Assembly (NCBI GenBank): GCA_947500415.1
Contig: CANMRT010000004.1
Coordinates: 248,001-312,000, forward strand
DNA: 64,000 nucleotides
DNA from: an uncultured Roseicyclus sp.
GTDB lineage: Bacteria; Pseudomonadota; Alphaproteobacteria; Rhodobacterales; Rhodobacteraceae
Direction: 5' to 3'
The notes under the pieces are model-generated. The model saw only the letters and a list, made by a program, of their open reading frames with translations. It was not told the DNA's origin and did no database searches. Below, in pieces: positions 1 through 10,106 of the stretch. Numbering within the stretch: the stretch's first letter is position 1; each line of letters begins with the position of its first letter. Both the position numbers and the translations under genes were made by a program.

Positions 1-1101
1 GAGGTCCGATGGCAATCCCGCCATGACCCGCACCGTGACATGGCCCTTTTCAGTGAACTTGATCGCATTGCCGATCAGGTTGGTAAGCACCTGCCGCACG
101 CGCCCTGGATCGCCAATCATCCGATCCGGCAGGAAGATGTCGTAGTCGAGTTTCAGGTCGAGCGATTTTCCCTCAATCCCCGGCCGCAACAGCCGGAAAA
201 TCTCAAGCACCATAGCGTTGAGGTCAAAGCTCTCTTCGCGCAGTTCAAGCTTGCCCGCTTCGATCTTCGAATAGTCGAGCACGTCGTTGATGATGACCAG
301 CAGCGCCTCGCCGGAATTGCGGATCGTCTCAGCATACAGTTGCTGCTCTTCTGTCAACTCAGTCTCTCGCAACAACTCCGCCATAGAGACCACGCCGTTC
401 ATCGGCGTTCTGATCTCATGACTCATGTTCGCAAGGAATGTCGACTTCGCGCGGCTGGCGGCAAGGGCCGCATCACGGGCAGATCGCAACTGACGCTCTC
501 GGCGGATGTTGGGTGTGATATCGACGGCGACCGAGACGAAATCCCCCTGCGGCGTCTGCTTGTCATCCAACCGGATGAACGCCCCATTCCACAACTTTAT
601 GTCCACCCGTGGAATCGGATCCATCTCCCAGCGAGCCACCATGCGGTCGATCCAATCCTCTGGCGTGGCCCCTTGAAGATCAACGATCCCTTCGTCCATG
701 GCGACACGCAGAATCGCCTCATAGCTGGCCCCGACAGCGACGTCACCGACGCCATCGAACGCACCAAAAAACGCCGGGTTTGCAGCCACCAGCCGCCAGT
801 CGCGGTCGAAAATCGCAAAGCCATCGTCGGTGGAATGAAGCGCGTCCCATAGCCGTCGTTGCGCAGTGACCGCGCGCTCTTCCGCGACCTCAAGCTCTGC
901 CTCTGTTTGCGTGGCCAAGCCGCGCAAGCTCTCATTTTCTTCCCTTTGTTCAATGACTTGGTGCGAAAGCGCGTCAGCATGTTCTGCCAACTTCCGGTTT
1001 GCGGCATACAATTCCTCCGAGCGCAGGGCGAGCAGTTGCTCGGCCTGGAGGCGGGCGCGACGTTCCTGCGCCAATCGCTCCATCATGCTGCTTGAGGTCA
1101 T
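1..1101 (-). CDS. PAS-domain sensor histidine kinase (3' end outside window)
   Basis: This is a cytoplasmic-looking sensor kinase of a two-component or phosphorelay system, running off the left edge. The start ATG is at 1099-1101 and 367 codons are present. Residues 1-75 are rich in Glu, Ala, Arg and Leu and look like a coiled coil. A PAS fold follows (motif [20 protein letters not shown] near residues 93-112). The HisKA phosphoacceptor box reads [12 protein letters not shown] with His228. The N-box of the ATPase domain reads NLIGNAIKF just before the window edge. The G-boxes, and any receiver domain, lie outside. No membrane segment is seen, so the signal is probably intracellular. The gene diverges from the macroglobulin gene across 185 bp. 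Its ligand and partner regulator cannot be told from here. Confidence 0.9.
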   Translation of the reverse strand, partial: MTSSSMMERLAQERRARLQAEQLLALRSEELYAANRKLAEHADALSHQVIEQREENESLRGLATQTEAELEVAEERAVTAQRRLWDALHSTDDGFAIFDRDWRLVAANPAFFGAFDGVGDVAVGASYEAILRVAMDEGIVDLQGATPEDWIDRMVARWEMDPIPRVDIKLWNGAFIRLDDKQTPQGDFVSVAVDITPNIRRERQLRSARDAALAASRAKSTFLANMSHEIRTPMNGVVSMAELLRETELTEEQQLYAETIRNSGEALLVIINDVLDYSKIEAGKLELREESFDLNAMVLEIFRLLRPGIEGKSLDLKLDYDIFLPDRMIGDPGRVRQVLTNLIGNAIKFTEKGHVTVRVMAGLPSDL

Positions 1102-1286
1102 TTCACTGCGTCACGCGATTGGGATCAATCCGGAGAATGGTTTTGGGGGGAGTCGCTGAAAATACAGTTAATTGTGAAGAGCGAGTGGGGATTCCCTCCA
1201 TTGGGCCCGAGGAATCATGGACTCCATGCGTCGGCCCGTGGCAGCCTTCGGCTACATTTTTTGAAGACATAGTGAGGGCGTAATTG
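1102..1286. promoter_or_regulatory. Divergent intergenic region, histidine kinase / macroglobulin
   Basis: This 185-bp spacer should hold promoters for both flanking genes. It contains a short inverted repeat, GATTCC near 1190 with GGAATC near 1212. No convincing -35/-10 pair stood out. A purine-rich GTGAGGG precedes the macroglobulin start. Confidence 0.3.
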
Positions 1287-4200
1287 ATGCGACGTTTGTC
1301 GGCAGGTTTGGCCGTTTTCCTAACCCTTCTCCTCGCCCTTCCTGCAACCGCACAGACCTTACCAGAGCGCACGACGACCATCCTGCGGGACACCGATTTC
1401 CCCGGTGGCGATATGCGTCCGATCTTTGACACGACACTCGCCGCCTGCGATGCCGCCTGCCGCGCCGACCCCGATTGCATTGCGTTTACCTTCAATAGCC
1501 GCTCCAACGCGTGTTTCCCCAAATCGACTGTGGGCGAGGGAGAGTCATATGCAGGTGCTTTCTCGGGCCTAATCCGCACGTTAGAGTCTGGATTGAGTGA
1601 CGCCGCAGATCGCAGACGCCTAGATCTGAACTTCCTCACCACAGGTGATTTCCAAGCTGCATTCGATCAGGCCGACGGCTTAGGATTGCTCCACTACGGC
1701 GGGCGTTTCCCGGCCGAAGATTGGCGCCGCAGCGCCCGCAATGCCCTCGCCAACGGTGAGACAATCAGCGCCATGCGCCGCATCGGGGCTGCGATCACCG
1801 TCGACGGCGATCCGGCTGATTGGACCACCTACGCGACCTACATGCTGGCGATCGAGGCTGAAAACACGTCCGAACAACGCCAATTCGACAACCGTGCAGT
1901 CCAAGCCAGCATCAACGCAGCGCTAAGAGCGGAGGCTGGTGAGCCGCTTGCCCTGTCCCTTGACGCCATGGCTGACGCTTTGGAACGTGTGGGCCGTGGG
2001 CGTGATGCTCTCTCCGCCGCTGAAATGGCACTGGAAACATCGAACTCCGGAGCGCGTGAAGACGCTTTGAACCGTCTGCGCGGCCTCTACGGCTTCCGCG
2101 TCACAGACACCCGCGTTAACGTCGAATCCGATTTCCCCCGCATCTGCGCCATCTTCTCAGAACCCCTCGCCGCCGGGGGCGTGATTTACGATGACTTCCT
2201 GCAATCTACCCACGATGGGCTGGCGGTGGAGGCGGAAGGGCAGCAACTCTGCATCTCCGGCGTGCGCCACGGCGAGCGGTTGGAATTTACCCTGCGCGCG
2301 GGCCTGCCCGCCGCCTCCGGTGAGATCCTGCATGCGCCAATCGCACTCCAGCAATACGTCCGCGACCGTGCGCCTTCGGTGCGTTTTGCTGGGCGCGCCT
2401 ATGTGCTGCCCGCCTCCGCCGGGGGCACCATCCCACTGGTGGCCGTGAACACAGACCTCGTTGATCTTCAGCTTTTCCACGTCTCCGACCGCAACATCCT
2501 GCGCAGCCTTCAGGACCGCTATTTCGGGCGGCCCCTTGCGGAATGGCAGGTGGACCAATTCGCCGACGAAATCGGCGAAGCCGTCTGGCAGGGGGAGGCT
2601 GACGTTGCCCTTGAACAAAACCGTGGCGTGACCACGCGCATCCCAATCGGCGAGGTTCTGGAAGGCCGCGCGCCCGGCCTCTATGCGCTTGAGGCGCGCG
2701 TTGGTGGCGCAGGCAATAGCGACGGCGGGGCGACGCAGTGGTTCCTTGTCAGCGATCTGGGCCTGTCCGCCGCAAGCGGGCAGGACGGCGTGCATGTCAG
2801 CGTGACATCGCTGACTTCTGCGGCCCTGCTTGATGGCATCGACCTCGATCTCATCTCCGAATCGAACCGCGTTCTGGCCAGTGCCACCACCGACGCCGAT
2901 GGCTACGCCCATTTCTCCGGTGACATCGCCGCCGGGCAAGACGGCGCCGCCCCCGCGCTCGTCATTGCGCGCGCGGGCGACACAGACCTCGCCTTCCTGT
3001 CCCTGCGTGAGGCGGAGTTTGACCTGTCGGATCGCGGCGTCGCGGGGCGTGAACCCGCAGGGCCCATCGACAGTTTCCTGACCACCGACCGCGGCGTCTA
3101 CCGCGCCGGTGAGACGATCCATGCCACCGCCCTCGTACGCGACCCGCAAGCGCAGGCCATCACCGGTCTGCCCCTGACCGCGATCCTGACCCGTGCCGAC
3201 GGTGTCGAATATTCCCGCACCCTGCTGAGCGATGAAGGCGCAGGCGGCTACGTCTTCTCGCTGCCCATTGCCGCCGATGTTCCACGCGGCACCTGGCGGC
3301 TTTCCATTCACGCTGATCCTGACGCAGCCCCCCTGACCGAAACGCGCCTGTTGGTTGAGGATTTTCTACCCGAACGCCTTGATTTGGTCGTCAGCTTACC
3401 AGCCCGCGCTTTCGGGCCAGGCGCCGCACCGATCACCGATTTCGGTGCTTACTACCTTTACGGCGCACCGGCTGAGGGGCTTGAGATCACAGGCCGCATG
3501 GCGCTGCGCCCCACTCAATTCCTGCCGGGCCATCCGGGTTATGCATTTGGTCGCCACGACGCAGCGCCAGAGGCTCTGTTTAGCAGTTTTGGCCCTGTTT
3601 CGACCGACAATCAGGGGCGCACCGCTGTCATTCTTGAGTTCCCCGAATTCACCGATGCACCCTATCCGGGCGAGCTCACTGTGACCGCCGAAATCACCGA
3701 AGCCTCCGGCCGCCCGGTTGAGCGGCGTGAAGTTGTGACCATCTACCCAAGCGGCAATGCCATTGGGATTCGCCCGCTGTTCGAAGGCACATTGGCCGAG
3801 GGGGTTGAAGCCGCCTTCGACCTCATAGCCCGAAATGCATCAGACCCAATTCCGGCCCGTTGGACGCTGAACAGGGTCCAACGCCGCTACCAATGGTATC
3901 GCCAAAACGGCAATTGGTCGTGGGAGCCGATCACCACGCGTGAACGCATTGCCGAAGGCGAGGTATCGCTTTCCAGCGATCCGACTCGGCTCAATCTGCC
4001 GGTCGATTGGGGCCGCTACGAGCTGCGCGTTGAAAGCGATGCGGGCGGCTTCACAGTCAGTTCGGTGGGCTTCTCCGCCGGATTTTATGGCGCGGATGAT
4101 GGCGGCGACACGCCCGACGTGCTCGACGTGTCGCTGGACGCGGAAAGCTACGCCCCCGGCGACACCGCAAACCTACGTGTATCGGCTCTATCGGGCGGAA

Positions 4201-6716
4201 TGTTGATGGTTCAGGTCGTCTCTGACCGCGTCATTCACCGCGAAACTCACGCCTTTGATGGCTCTCCCGCAACCATTCCGCTGTCGGTGACCGAGGCCTG
4301 GGGGTCTGGTGCCTACGTCACCGCCACGCTCATCCGACCCTTCGGCGAAGGCGACACACCAGCTCCTGTCCGGGCCATCGGCATCGCCCACGCCAGTGTT
4401 GATCCTGGCCCCCGCGCACTGGCGGCAACGCTGGAACTCCCGGAAATCTCGCGCCCGCGCGAGCCGCTCGACATCGCCCTTCGCGTTGACGGCGCGGTTG
4501 AGGGCGAAACAATCTACGCCACCATCTCTGCGGTCGATCTGGGCATCCTGAACCTGACGAGCTTTGAGGCACCCGATCCGCAAGGCCATTACTTCGGCCA
4601 ACGCCGTCTCGGTATCGCATTCCGCGACCTCTACGGACGCCTGATCGACAGCCGCGATGGCGCTGAAGGGCGCATCCGGCAAGGCGGTGACGCGGGCGCG
4701 GGCCTGCGGATGGAGGCCTCTCCTCCAACGGAGGAGCTTGTGGCCCTGTTCTCCGGCCCGCTCACCGTGGGTGCCGATGGCTACGCCCGCACAAGCTTTG
4801 ACCTGCCCGCCTTCAACGGCACTGTCCGTGTCATGGCAACGGCCTGGTCCGAAACCGGCGTCGGACAGGCCACGCAGGATGTCATCGTCCGCGATCCCGT
4901 GGTCGTCACCGCTACCGCCCCCCGCTTCCTTGCCCCCGGCGACAGCGCCTCCCTACTTTTGGAAGTCACCCACACCGAAGGCCCCACCGGCACCATGCCG
5001 CTTGAAATCAGCGCGAACACCGGCATCCAGCTCTTCGGCCAGCTGATCCCGGACATCACCCTGACCGAAGGCGAAACGCAACGCCTGCGCATCCCGTTCC
5101 TCGCCGCCGACCGCACGGGCCCCGCGACCATCACCGTCGCGCTCGCCACCCCCGACGGCACTGAGCTGACGCGCGAGGTCACGATCCCCGTCGCAGTGAA
5201 CGACCCGATCATTGCCGAGACCACGCGTCTGACGCTGGAACCGGGGCAAAGTTTCACGCTCGACGCCAATGCCTACACCGGGTTCCGGCCTGAAAACGCA
5301 CGCGTCACCCTCTCCGCCGGGCCGCTCGCCCGCTTTGATGCGGCGGGCCTGCTGCTACGGCTCGACCGCTATCCGTATGGCTGCACGGAACAGATCACCT
5401 CCCGCGCGCTGCCTCTCCTCTATATGTCCTCGGTTGCCGAGATCATGGAGCTTGGAACCGCAGACGACCTGAACGCGCGCATCGATGATGCCATCCGCTC
5501 CGTCCTCACGAATCAATCCGCCAACGGCAGCTTCGGCCTCTGGCGCGCCGGGTCGGGCGACCTGTGGCTCGATGCCTATGTCACCGATTTCCTCTCCCGC
5601 GCACAGGACGAAGGCCATGACGTCCCCGCCCGCGCATTCCAATCTGCCCTCGACAATCTGGCGAACCGCGTCGCGGGCCATCCGGATTTCGAGAATGGCG
5701 GTGAAGGGCTGGCCTTTGCGCTGATGGTTCTGGCCCGCGAAGGCCAGGCCTCGATGGGCGATCTGCGTTACTACGCCGACGTGAAAGTGCAGGACTTCGC
5801 GACACCACTCGCTTTGGCCCAACTTGGTGCCGCCCTCGCCATGTACGGCGACCAACCCCGCGCCGATGCGATGTTCACCTCCGGTTTCGCGCGCCTGACG
5901 CTGCCGGGTCTCGGCGAAAGCACTTCAACCTGGCGCAGCGATTATGGCACCCGCCGCCGCGATGCCGCTGGTCTGGTCGCGCTGGCCGCAGCCGCCGGAT
6001 CCGAAACCATCAACGTGCCCGCCTATGTGCCCGAGGTGACCGTGCCCGTAGCCGAGGCCTCCACACAGGAGGCCGTCTGGTCCCTCCTCGCCGCCCACGC
6101 GCTGATCGACAATCCCGCCACGCAGACACTGACACTTGATGGGAATCTGGTCTCCGGCCCCCTGGTCGAAGTGCTGGACGGCGGCGACACAACCACCCGC
6201 GTGATCGAAAACACCGGCCCCCGTGACGAGCTCCTCACCCTCACCCGCTTCGGCATCTCCGAAGGCGTGACCGAGCAATTCGGCAACGGCTACCGCATCG
6301 ACCGCCGCTACATGACGCTGGATGGCGAGCCGGTGGACCCAAGCGAAGTCGCCCAGGGCACGCGTCTTGTCACCATGCTGGAGGTTCAGCGTTTCAGCGC
6401 CCCCGACGGTCGCCTGATGGTCAACGATCCGCTGCCTGCGGGGTTCGAGATCGACAATCCCAACCTCCTGCAATCGGGCGACATCCGCGCGCTGCAAGGC
6501 ATCGACATCCCCTTCACGCCCGTCATGTCCGAATTCCGGTCCGAGCGTTTCCTCGCCGCCATCGACATGCGCCGCGACGACACGATCCGCCTCGCCTACA
6601 TCATCCGCGCTGTCACACCGGGTGACTTCCACCATCCCGCCGCCTCGGTCGAAGACATGTACCGCCCAACCTTCAGGGCCCAGACGGCATCGGGCAGAGT
6701 CACAGTGATCGAATGA
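1287..6716 (+). CDS. Bacterial alpha-2-macroglobulin family protein with PAN/apple-like N-terminus
   Basis: This is a large periplasmic or envelope protein of 1809 residues. Bacterial alpha-2-macroglobulins are thought to trap foreign proteases that breach the outer membrane, and they usually pair with PBP1C, as here. A signal peptide (MRRLSAGLAVFLTLLLALPA) ends near residue 23. Residues about 30-85 hold a Cys-rich PAN/apple-like segment (CDAACRADPDCIAFTF). Macroglobulin and bait-type regions follow. The thioester motif CTEQ is intact at Cys1366-Gln1369, followed by alpha-toroid helices and a receptor-binding-like C-terminus. No lipobox Cys is seen after the signal peptide, so it is probably soluble, unlike E. 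coli YfhM. An in-frame TTG lies directly before the ATG; I chose the ATG at 1287. The stop overlaps the pbpC start (ATGA), implying translational coupling. Confidence 0.92.
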   Translation: MRRLSAGLAVFLTLLLALPATAQTLPERTTTILRDTDFPGGDMRPIFDTTLAACDAACRADPDCIAFTFNSRSNACFPKSTVGEGESYAGAFSGLIRTLESGLSDAADRRRLDLNFLTTGDFQAAFDQADGLGLLHYGGRFPAEDWRRSARNALANGETISAMRRIGAAITVDGDPADWTTYATYMLAIEAENTSEQRQFDNRAVQASINAALRAEAGEPLALSLDAMADALERVGRGRDALSAAEMALETSNSGAREDALNRLRGLYGFRVTDTRVNVESDFPRICAIFSEPLAAGGVIYDDFLQSTHDGLAVEAEGQQLCISGVRHGERLEFTLRAGLPAASGEILHAPIALQQYVRDRAPSVRFAGRAYVLPASAGGTIPLVAVNTDLVDLQLFHVSDRNILRSLQDRYFGRPLAEWQVDQFADEIGEAVWQGEADVALEQNRGVTTRIPIGEVLEGRAPGLYALEARVGGAGNSDGGATQWFLVSDLGLSAASGQDGVHVSVTSLTSAALLDGIDLDLISESNRVLASATTDADGYAHFSGDIAAGQDGAAPALVIARAGDTDLAFLSLREAEFDLSDRGVAGREPAGPIDSFLTTDRGVYRAGETIHATALVRDPQAQAITGLPLTAILTRADGVEYSRTLLSDEGAGGYVFSLPIAADVPRGTWRLSIHADPDAAPLTETRLLVEDFLPERLDLVVSLPARAFGPGAAPITDFGAYYLYGAPAEGLEITGRMALRPTQFLPGHPGYAFGRHDAAPEALFSSFGPVSTDNQGRTAVILEFPEFTDAPYPGELTVTAEITEASGRPVERREVVTIYPSGNAIGIRPLFEGTLAEGVEAAFDLIARNASDPIPARWTLNRVQRRYQWYRQNGNWSWEPITTRERIAEGEVSLSSDPTRLNLPVDWGRYELRVESDAGGFTVSSVGFSAGFYGADDGGDTPDVLDVSLDAESYAPGDTANLRVSALSGGMLMVQVVSDRVIHRETHAFDGSPATIPLSVTEAWGSGAYVTATLIRPFGEGDTPAPVRAIGIAHASVDPGPRALAATLELPEISRPREPLDIALRVDGAVEGETIYATISAVDLGILNLTSFEAPDPQGHYFGQRRLGIAFRDLYGRLIDSRDGAEGRIRQGGDAGAGLRMEASPPTEELVALFSGPLTVGADGYARTSFDLPAFNGTVRVMATAWSETGVGQATQDVIVRDPVVVTATAPRFLAPGDSASLLLEVTHTEGPTGTMPLEISANTGIQLFGQLIPDITLTEGETQRLRIPFLAADRTGPATITVALATPDGTELTREVTIPVAVNDPIIAETTRLTLEPGQSFTLDANAYTGFRPENARVTLSAGPLARFDAAGLLLRLDRYPYGCTEQITSRALPLLYMSSVAEIMELGTADDLNARIDDAIRSVLTNQSANGSFGLWRAGSGDLWLDAYVTDFLSRAQDEGHDVPARAFQSALDNLANRVAGHPDFENGGEGLAFALMVLAREGQASMGDLRYYADVKVQDFATPLALAQLGAALAMYGDQPRADAMFTSGFARLTLPGLGESTSTWRSDYGTRRRDAAGLVALAAAAGSETINVPAYVPEVTVPVAEASTQEAVWSLLAAHALIDNPATQTLTLDGNLVSGPLVEVLDGGDTTTRVIENTGPRDELLTLTRFGISEGVTEQFGNGYRIDRRYMTLDGEPVDPSEVAQGTRLVTMLEVQRFSAPDGRLMVNDPLPAGFEIDNPNLLQSGDIRALQGIDIPFTPVMSEFRSERFLAAIDMRRDDTIRLAYIIRAVTPGDFHHPAASVEDMYRPTFRAQTASGRVTVIE

Positions 6717-8758
6717 TGCTCCGGCAGATCCTCGCCACCCTCACAATTCTATTCGCGGGCCTGATCCTCGGTGCGGCGCTGTGGGTGGACGACTGGATCG
6801 ACCGGACCGAACTGCCACCGCTGACGCTGGAAACCGGGGTTGAGGTTCTGGACCGCGACGGTGATCTCCTGCGCGCCTACACCGTCGAAAACGGGCGCTG
6901 GCGTTTGCCGATCAGCTACGATGCAGTAGATCCCACCTTTATCGAGATGCTCGTCGCCTATGAGGATCGCCGCTTCTGGACACATCCGGGCGTTGATCTG
7001 CGCGCCTTCGCTCGCGCCGCTTGGCAGCGCATCACCACAGGCCGCGTGGTCTCTGGCGGCTCAACCCTCACCATGCAGGTCGCGCGCTTGTTGGAGGATT
7101 CCGGCACCGGCGTTTGGGAGGGCAAGTTACGCCAGATCCGGCTGGCCCTCGCGCTGGAGCGGCACCTGACCAAGGAGGAGATCCTAACCCTCTATCTCCA
7201 CCTGGCACCCTATGGCGGCAACCTCGAAGGCATCCGCGCCGCCACGCTCACATGGTTCGGGACGGAGCCTGAACGGCTCACCGCCGCGCAATCCGCCTTG
7301 TTGGTCGCCATCCCGCAGGCGCCGAACTCCCGCAGACCGGATCGCTTCCCCGAGGCCGCCGAAATCGCCCGCAATCGCGTCCTCTCGCGCGCCGTCACCT
7401 TCACCAATCTGACGGAGGCGGAAATCGCCTGGGCACGGTATGAAGCCATCCCGACCGAGCGGCGTGGCTTCCCTGCACTCGCCGCCCACATCGCCGACCG
7501 CGCCATTCTAGAGCGCCCGACCCAAGGCACGCACCACCTGACCCTCGACCGCACACTTCAGGCTCAGATGGAGCGTCTGGCCACCCGCGCTGTCACGGGC
7601 CTTGGCCCCCAAATCAGCACTGCCATCATGGTGATGGACCATGAAACGGGTGAGATCCTCGCCAGCGTTGGCTCCCCCGACTACACCGACACCACGCGCG
7701 ACGGTTTCGTGGATATGACGCAAGCCGTTCGGTCCCCCGGCTCCGCCCTCAAACCGTTGATCTACGGCCTCGCCATGGACGCCGGCCTGATCCACCCCGA
7801 AACGCTGGTGCAGGATCGTCCCATTTCCATCGCCGGCTACGCACCCCAGAATTTCGATGAAGTCTTCCGGGGTGAAGTCACAGCCTCCGAGGCGCTACAA
7901 CTGTCCCTTAACATTCCCGCCGTGACCTTGCTCGACGAAGTCGGCCCCCACCAAATGCTCGCCGCCATGGGCCGCGCCGATATGGAGGTGTCGCTGCCCT
8001 TGGGCGAAGAACCCGGACTCGCCATCGCGCTTGGCGGCATCGGCACGACGATGGAAGATCTCATGCGTCTCTATGCAGGGATCGCCCGCGGCGGCGTTGC
8101 AGCCCCCCTGCATTGGCGTGAAGGCGACGAGGTCGAAGACGGCCAACGCATCCTATCGGAAACCGCCGCCTGGTATCTGGGCGACATGCTCTCTGGTGTT
8201 GTTCCACCACCCAACGCCCCCCGCATCGGTCTCAGCTACAAAACCGGCACCAGCTACGGCCACCGCGATGCCTGGGCCTTTGGCTTCGACGGGCAGCACG
8301 TCATTGGAGTCTGGATGGGCCGCCCCGATGGCGCCTCCGTTCCGGGGGCCTTCGGCGCAGAACTCTCAGCGCCGCTGTTGTTCGAGGCTTTCGCGCATCT
8401 GGGTGACCGCCCATCCCCGCGCCCCGCACCGCCGCCGGGAGCTTTGACGCTCAGCAATGCACAGCTCCCTGAAACCCTGCGCCGCTTCGATCCAGCCGAA
8501 ACCATCGCAGACGCCGGGGGCCCCGCAATCACCTTCCCGCCCGAAGGCGCGGTACTCTCCTATCAACCCGGCCTGCCTGTCATGGCGCGCGTGGCCGAAG
8601 GGCAGCCGCCCTTCACCTGGCTCTGGAACGGCGCGCCTGTTGGGATTGGCCTCCGCGACCGCGAAATCGCACTCGACGTCGGGCAAGGGTTTGGAGAGCT
8701 CACCGTCATAGACGCCTCAGGCCGCGCCGAAAGCCGCGACGTGGAAATCGCGAATTAG
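6713..8758 (+). CDS. pbpC: Penicillin-binding protein 1C
   Basis: This is a bifunctional class A PBP of 681 residues that polymerises glycan strands and has a transpeptidase domain. A single N-terminal membrane anchor spans about residues 5-25. The GT51 glycosyltransferase domain carries EDRRFWTHPGVD with catalytic Glu84. The transpeptidase domain has SxxK at Ser344-Lys347 (SPGSALKP), SLN at 398-400 and KTGTS at 510-514. The C-terminal ~90 residues match the BiPBP_C type domain expected for PBP1C. The start codon overlaps the macroglobulin stop by 4 nt. In this family the PBP is proposed to mend peptidoglycan where the macroglobulin meets attackers; that partnership is inferred from gene order. 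Confidence 0.95.
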   Translation: MMLRQILATLTILFAGLILGAALWVDDWIDRTELPPLTLETGVEVLDRDGDLLRAYTVENGRWRLPISYDAVDPTFIEMLVAYEDRRFWTHPGVDLRAFARAAWQRITTGRVVSGGSTLTMQVARLLEDSGTGVWEGKLRQIRLALALERHLTKEEILTLYLHLAPYGGNLEGIRAATLTWFGTEPERLTAAQSALLVAIPQAPNSRRPDRFPEAAEIARNRVLSRAVTFTNLTEAEIAWARYEAIPTERRGFPALAAHIADRAILERPTQGTHHLTLDRTLQAQMERLATRAVTGLGPQISTAIMVMDHETGEILASVGSPDYTDTTRDGFVDMTQAVRSPGSALKPLIYGLAMDAGLIHPETLVQDRPISIAGYAPQNFDEVFRGEVTASEALQLSLNIPAVTLLDEVGPHQMLAAMGRADMEVSLPLGEEPGLAIALGGIGTTMEDLMRLYAGIARGGVAAPLHWREGDEVEDGQRILSETAAWYLGDMLSGVVPPPNAPRIGLSYKTGTSYGHRDAWAFGFDGQHVIGVWMGRPDGASVPGAFGAELSAPLLFEAFAHLGDRPSPRPAPPPGALTLSNAQLPETLRRFDPAETIADAGGPAITFPPEGAVLSYQPGLPVMARVAEGQPPFTWLWNGAPVGIGLRDREIALDVGQGFGELTVIDASGRAESRDVEIAN

Positions 8759-8780
8759 GCGCCCAACCACGCCCCTTCCT

Positions 8781-8842
8781 TGTTTCGAAAATGCTCAGGG
8801 GGTCGTCATTGGCGCGCCATTGGTCCGAGCTCCAATGACGAC
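8781..8842. terminator. Repeat core plus hairpin between convergent pbpC and thiolase genes
   Basis: The 110-bp convergent spacer holds a 21-bp sequence at 8781-8801 (TGTTTCGAAAATGCTCAGGG plus one G) that recurs with two differences at 19218-19238. A perfect 11-bp inverted repeat follows: GTCGTCATTGG at 8802-8812 and CCAATGACGAC at 8832-8842. The position suits a bidirectional terminator, but there is no clear U-tract. Confidence 0.45.
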
Positions 8843-8868
8843 GAGGGGCTGGCCTCTCGCTCCTTACC

Positions 8869-10044
8869 TCACACCCGCTCAATCGCCAACGCGATGCCCT
8901 GACCCCCACCGATACACATCGTGATCAGTGCTTTCGAGCCACCAATCCGCTCCAGCTCATACAGAGCCTTCACGGTAATGATTGCCCCCGTCGCTCCAAC
9001 CGGATGGCCCAGCGCAATCGCCCCACCATTCGGGTTCACCTTCGCTGGGTCCAGACCAAGCGCCTTGTTCACCGCAATCGCCTGCGCCGCGAAGGCCTCA
9101 TTGGACTCGATCACGTCGAAATCCCCGATGCTCAGCCCCGTCTTCGCCAACAGGTTCTCCACCGCGGGCACCGGGCCAATCCCCATAACCTCGGGCCGCA
9201 CACCGGCATGGGCATAGCCCAGCACCCGCGCCCTTGGCGTCAGCCCGCCCTTTTCTGCCGCATCGCCCCGCCCCAGAACGAGCGCCGCCGCGCCATCGTT
9301 GATGCCAGAAGCATTACCAGCCGTGACACGCCCGTCCTTCTGGAACACGGCGCGCAGCCCGCCCAAAGCCTCCAGCGAGGTCGCTTTGGGGTGCTCATCC
9401 ACCTCAAACGGCACCATGTCGCGCTTCACGCGGACCTCAACCGGCACGATCTGCTCGGCAAAATACCCCTCAGCGATGGCATTCGCTGCCCGCTCCTGCG
9501 ACGCCATCGCGAAGACGTCCATATCCTCACGCGTCACATCATGCTCATCGGCGACATTCTCAGCCGTCACACCCATATGCCCGGTCCCAAACGGGCAGTT
9601 CAGCGCGCCCAGCATCATATCGAGCGTTTTCACGTCGCCCATCTTCTGCCCAAACCGCGCCTGCGGGATCACGTAAGGTGAACGGCTCATGCTCTCGGCC
9701 CCACCGGCTAGACCAAACTCCGCATCGCCCAGCGCAAGCGATTGGATCACCGACACAATCGCCTGCGCCCCAGACCCACAGAGCCTATTCACGTTCATCG
9801 CAGGCACGGAGTCAGGCACGCCCGCCTGCATCGCAGCCACGCGCGACAAATACATGTCGCGCGGCTCAGTGTTGATCACATGGCCGTAGACCACATGCCC
9901 GATCTGGCCACCCTCAACGCCTGCGCGCTCCAATGCCGCCTTGGCCACAACCGTGCCCGTATCGATTGGTGTGGTTCCCGCAAGGGACCCGCCAAATGTG
10001 CCGATGGCCGTGCGTGCGCCCGACAGAATGACGATATCGTCCAT
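8869..10044 (-). CDS. Acetyl-CoA C-acetyltransferase (thiolase)
   Basis: This thiolase (391 residues) condenses two acetyl-CoA to acetoacetyl-CoA or runs the reverse thiolysis. The catalytic set is complete: Cys89 in NRLCGSG, His347 in GHPVGATG and Cys377 in CIGGGQG. Length is normal for biosynthetic PhaA/AtoB-type enzymes. There is no phaB or beta-oxidation partner beside it, so a role in polyhydroxybutyrate or in degradation is undecided. It lies 62 bp downstream of serA on the same strand. Its ribosome-binding site (GGGAGGG, 8 nt before the ATG) sits inside a strong stem-loop that looks like the serA terminator, so its expression may depend on read-through or on a promoter inside serA. Confidence 0.93.
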   Translation of the reverse strand: MDDIVILSGARTAIGTFGGSLAGTTPIDTGTVVAKAALERAGVEGGQIGHVVYGHVINTEPRDMYLSRVAAMQAGVPDSVPAMNVNRLCGSGAQAIVSVIQSLALGDAEFGLAGGAESMSRSPYVIPQARFGQKMGDVKTLDMMLGALNCPFGTGHMGVTAENVADEHDVTREDMDVFAMASQERAANAIAEGYFAEQIVPVEVRVKRDMVPFEVDEHPKATSLEALGGLRAVFQKDGRVTAGNASGINDGAAALVLGRGDAAEKGGLTPRARVLGYAHAGVRPEVMGIGPVPAVENLLAKTGLSIGDFDVIESNEAFAAQAIAVNKALGLDPAKVNPNGGAIALGHPVGATGAIITVKALYELERIGGSKALITMCIGGGQGIALAIERV

Positions 10045-10049
10045 AAAGA

Positions 10050-10077
10050 AACCCTCCCTGATGTGTCAGGAAGGGTT
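10050..10077 (-). terminator. Terminator-like hairpin that buries the thiolase ribosome-binding site
   Basis: On the minus-strand RNA a 12-bp stem forms between AACCCUUCCUGA (10066-10077) and UCAGGGAGGGUU (10050-10061). It has one G-U pair and a CACA loop, and is followed by UUCUUU and the thiolase AUG. The 3' arm contains the Shine-Dalgarno sequence of the thiolase gene. It could end serC-serA transcripts and also limit thiolase translation. Confidence 0.7.
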
Positions 10078-10106
10078 AGAGCATTATTCGAAGGCTCTGG
10101 CCAAGC

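Noticed and set aside
40-852. 270-codon open frame on the plus strand
   Set aside because: It is antisense to the histidine kinase, whose minus-strand frame shows H-box and N-box motifs. The plus-strand product has no recognisable pattern and is typical of high-GC shadow frames.
2157-3311. 384-codon minus-strand frame inside the macroglobulin gene
   Set aside because: Low-complexity product, no ribosome-binding site or conserved motif, and fully inside a clear plus-strand gene.
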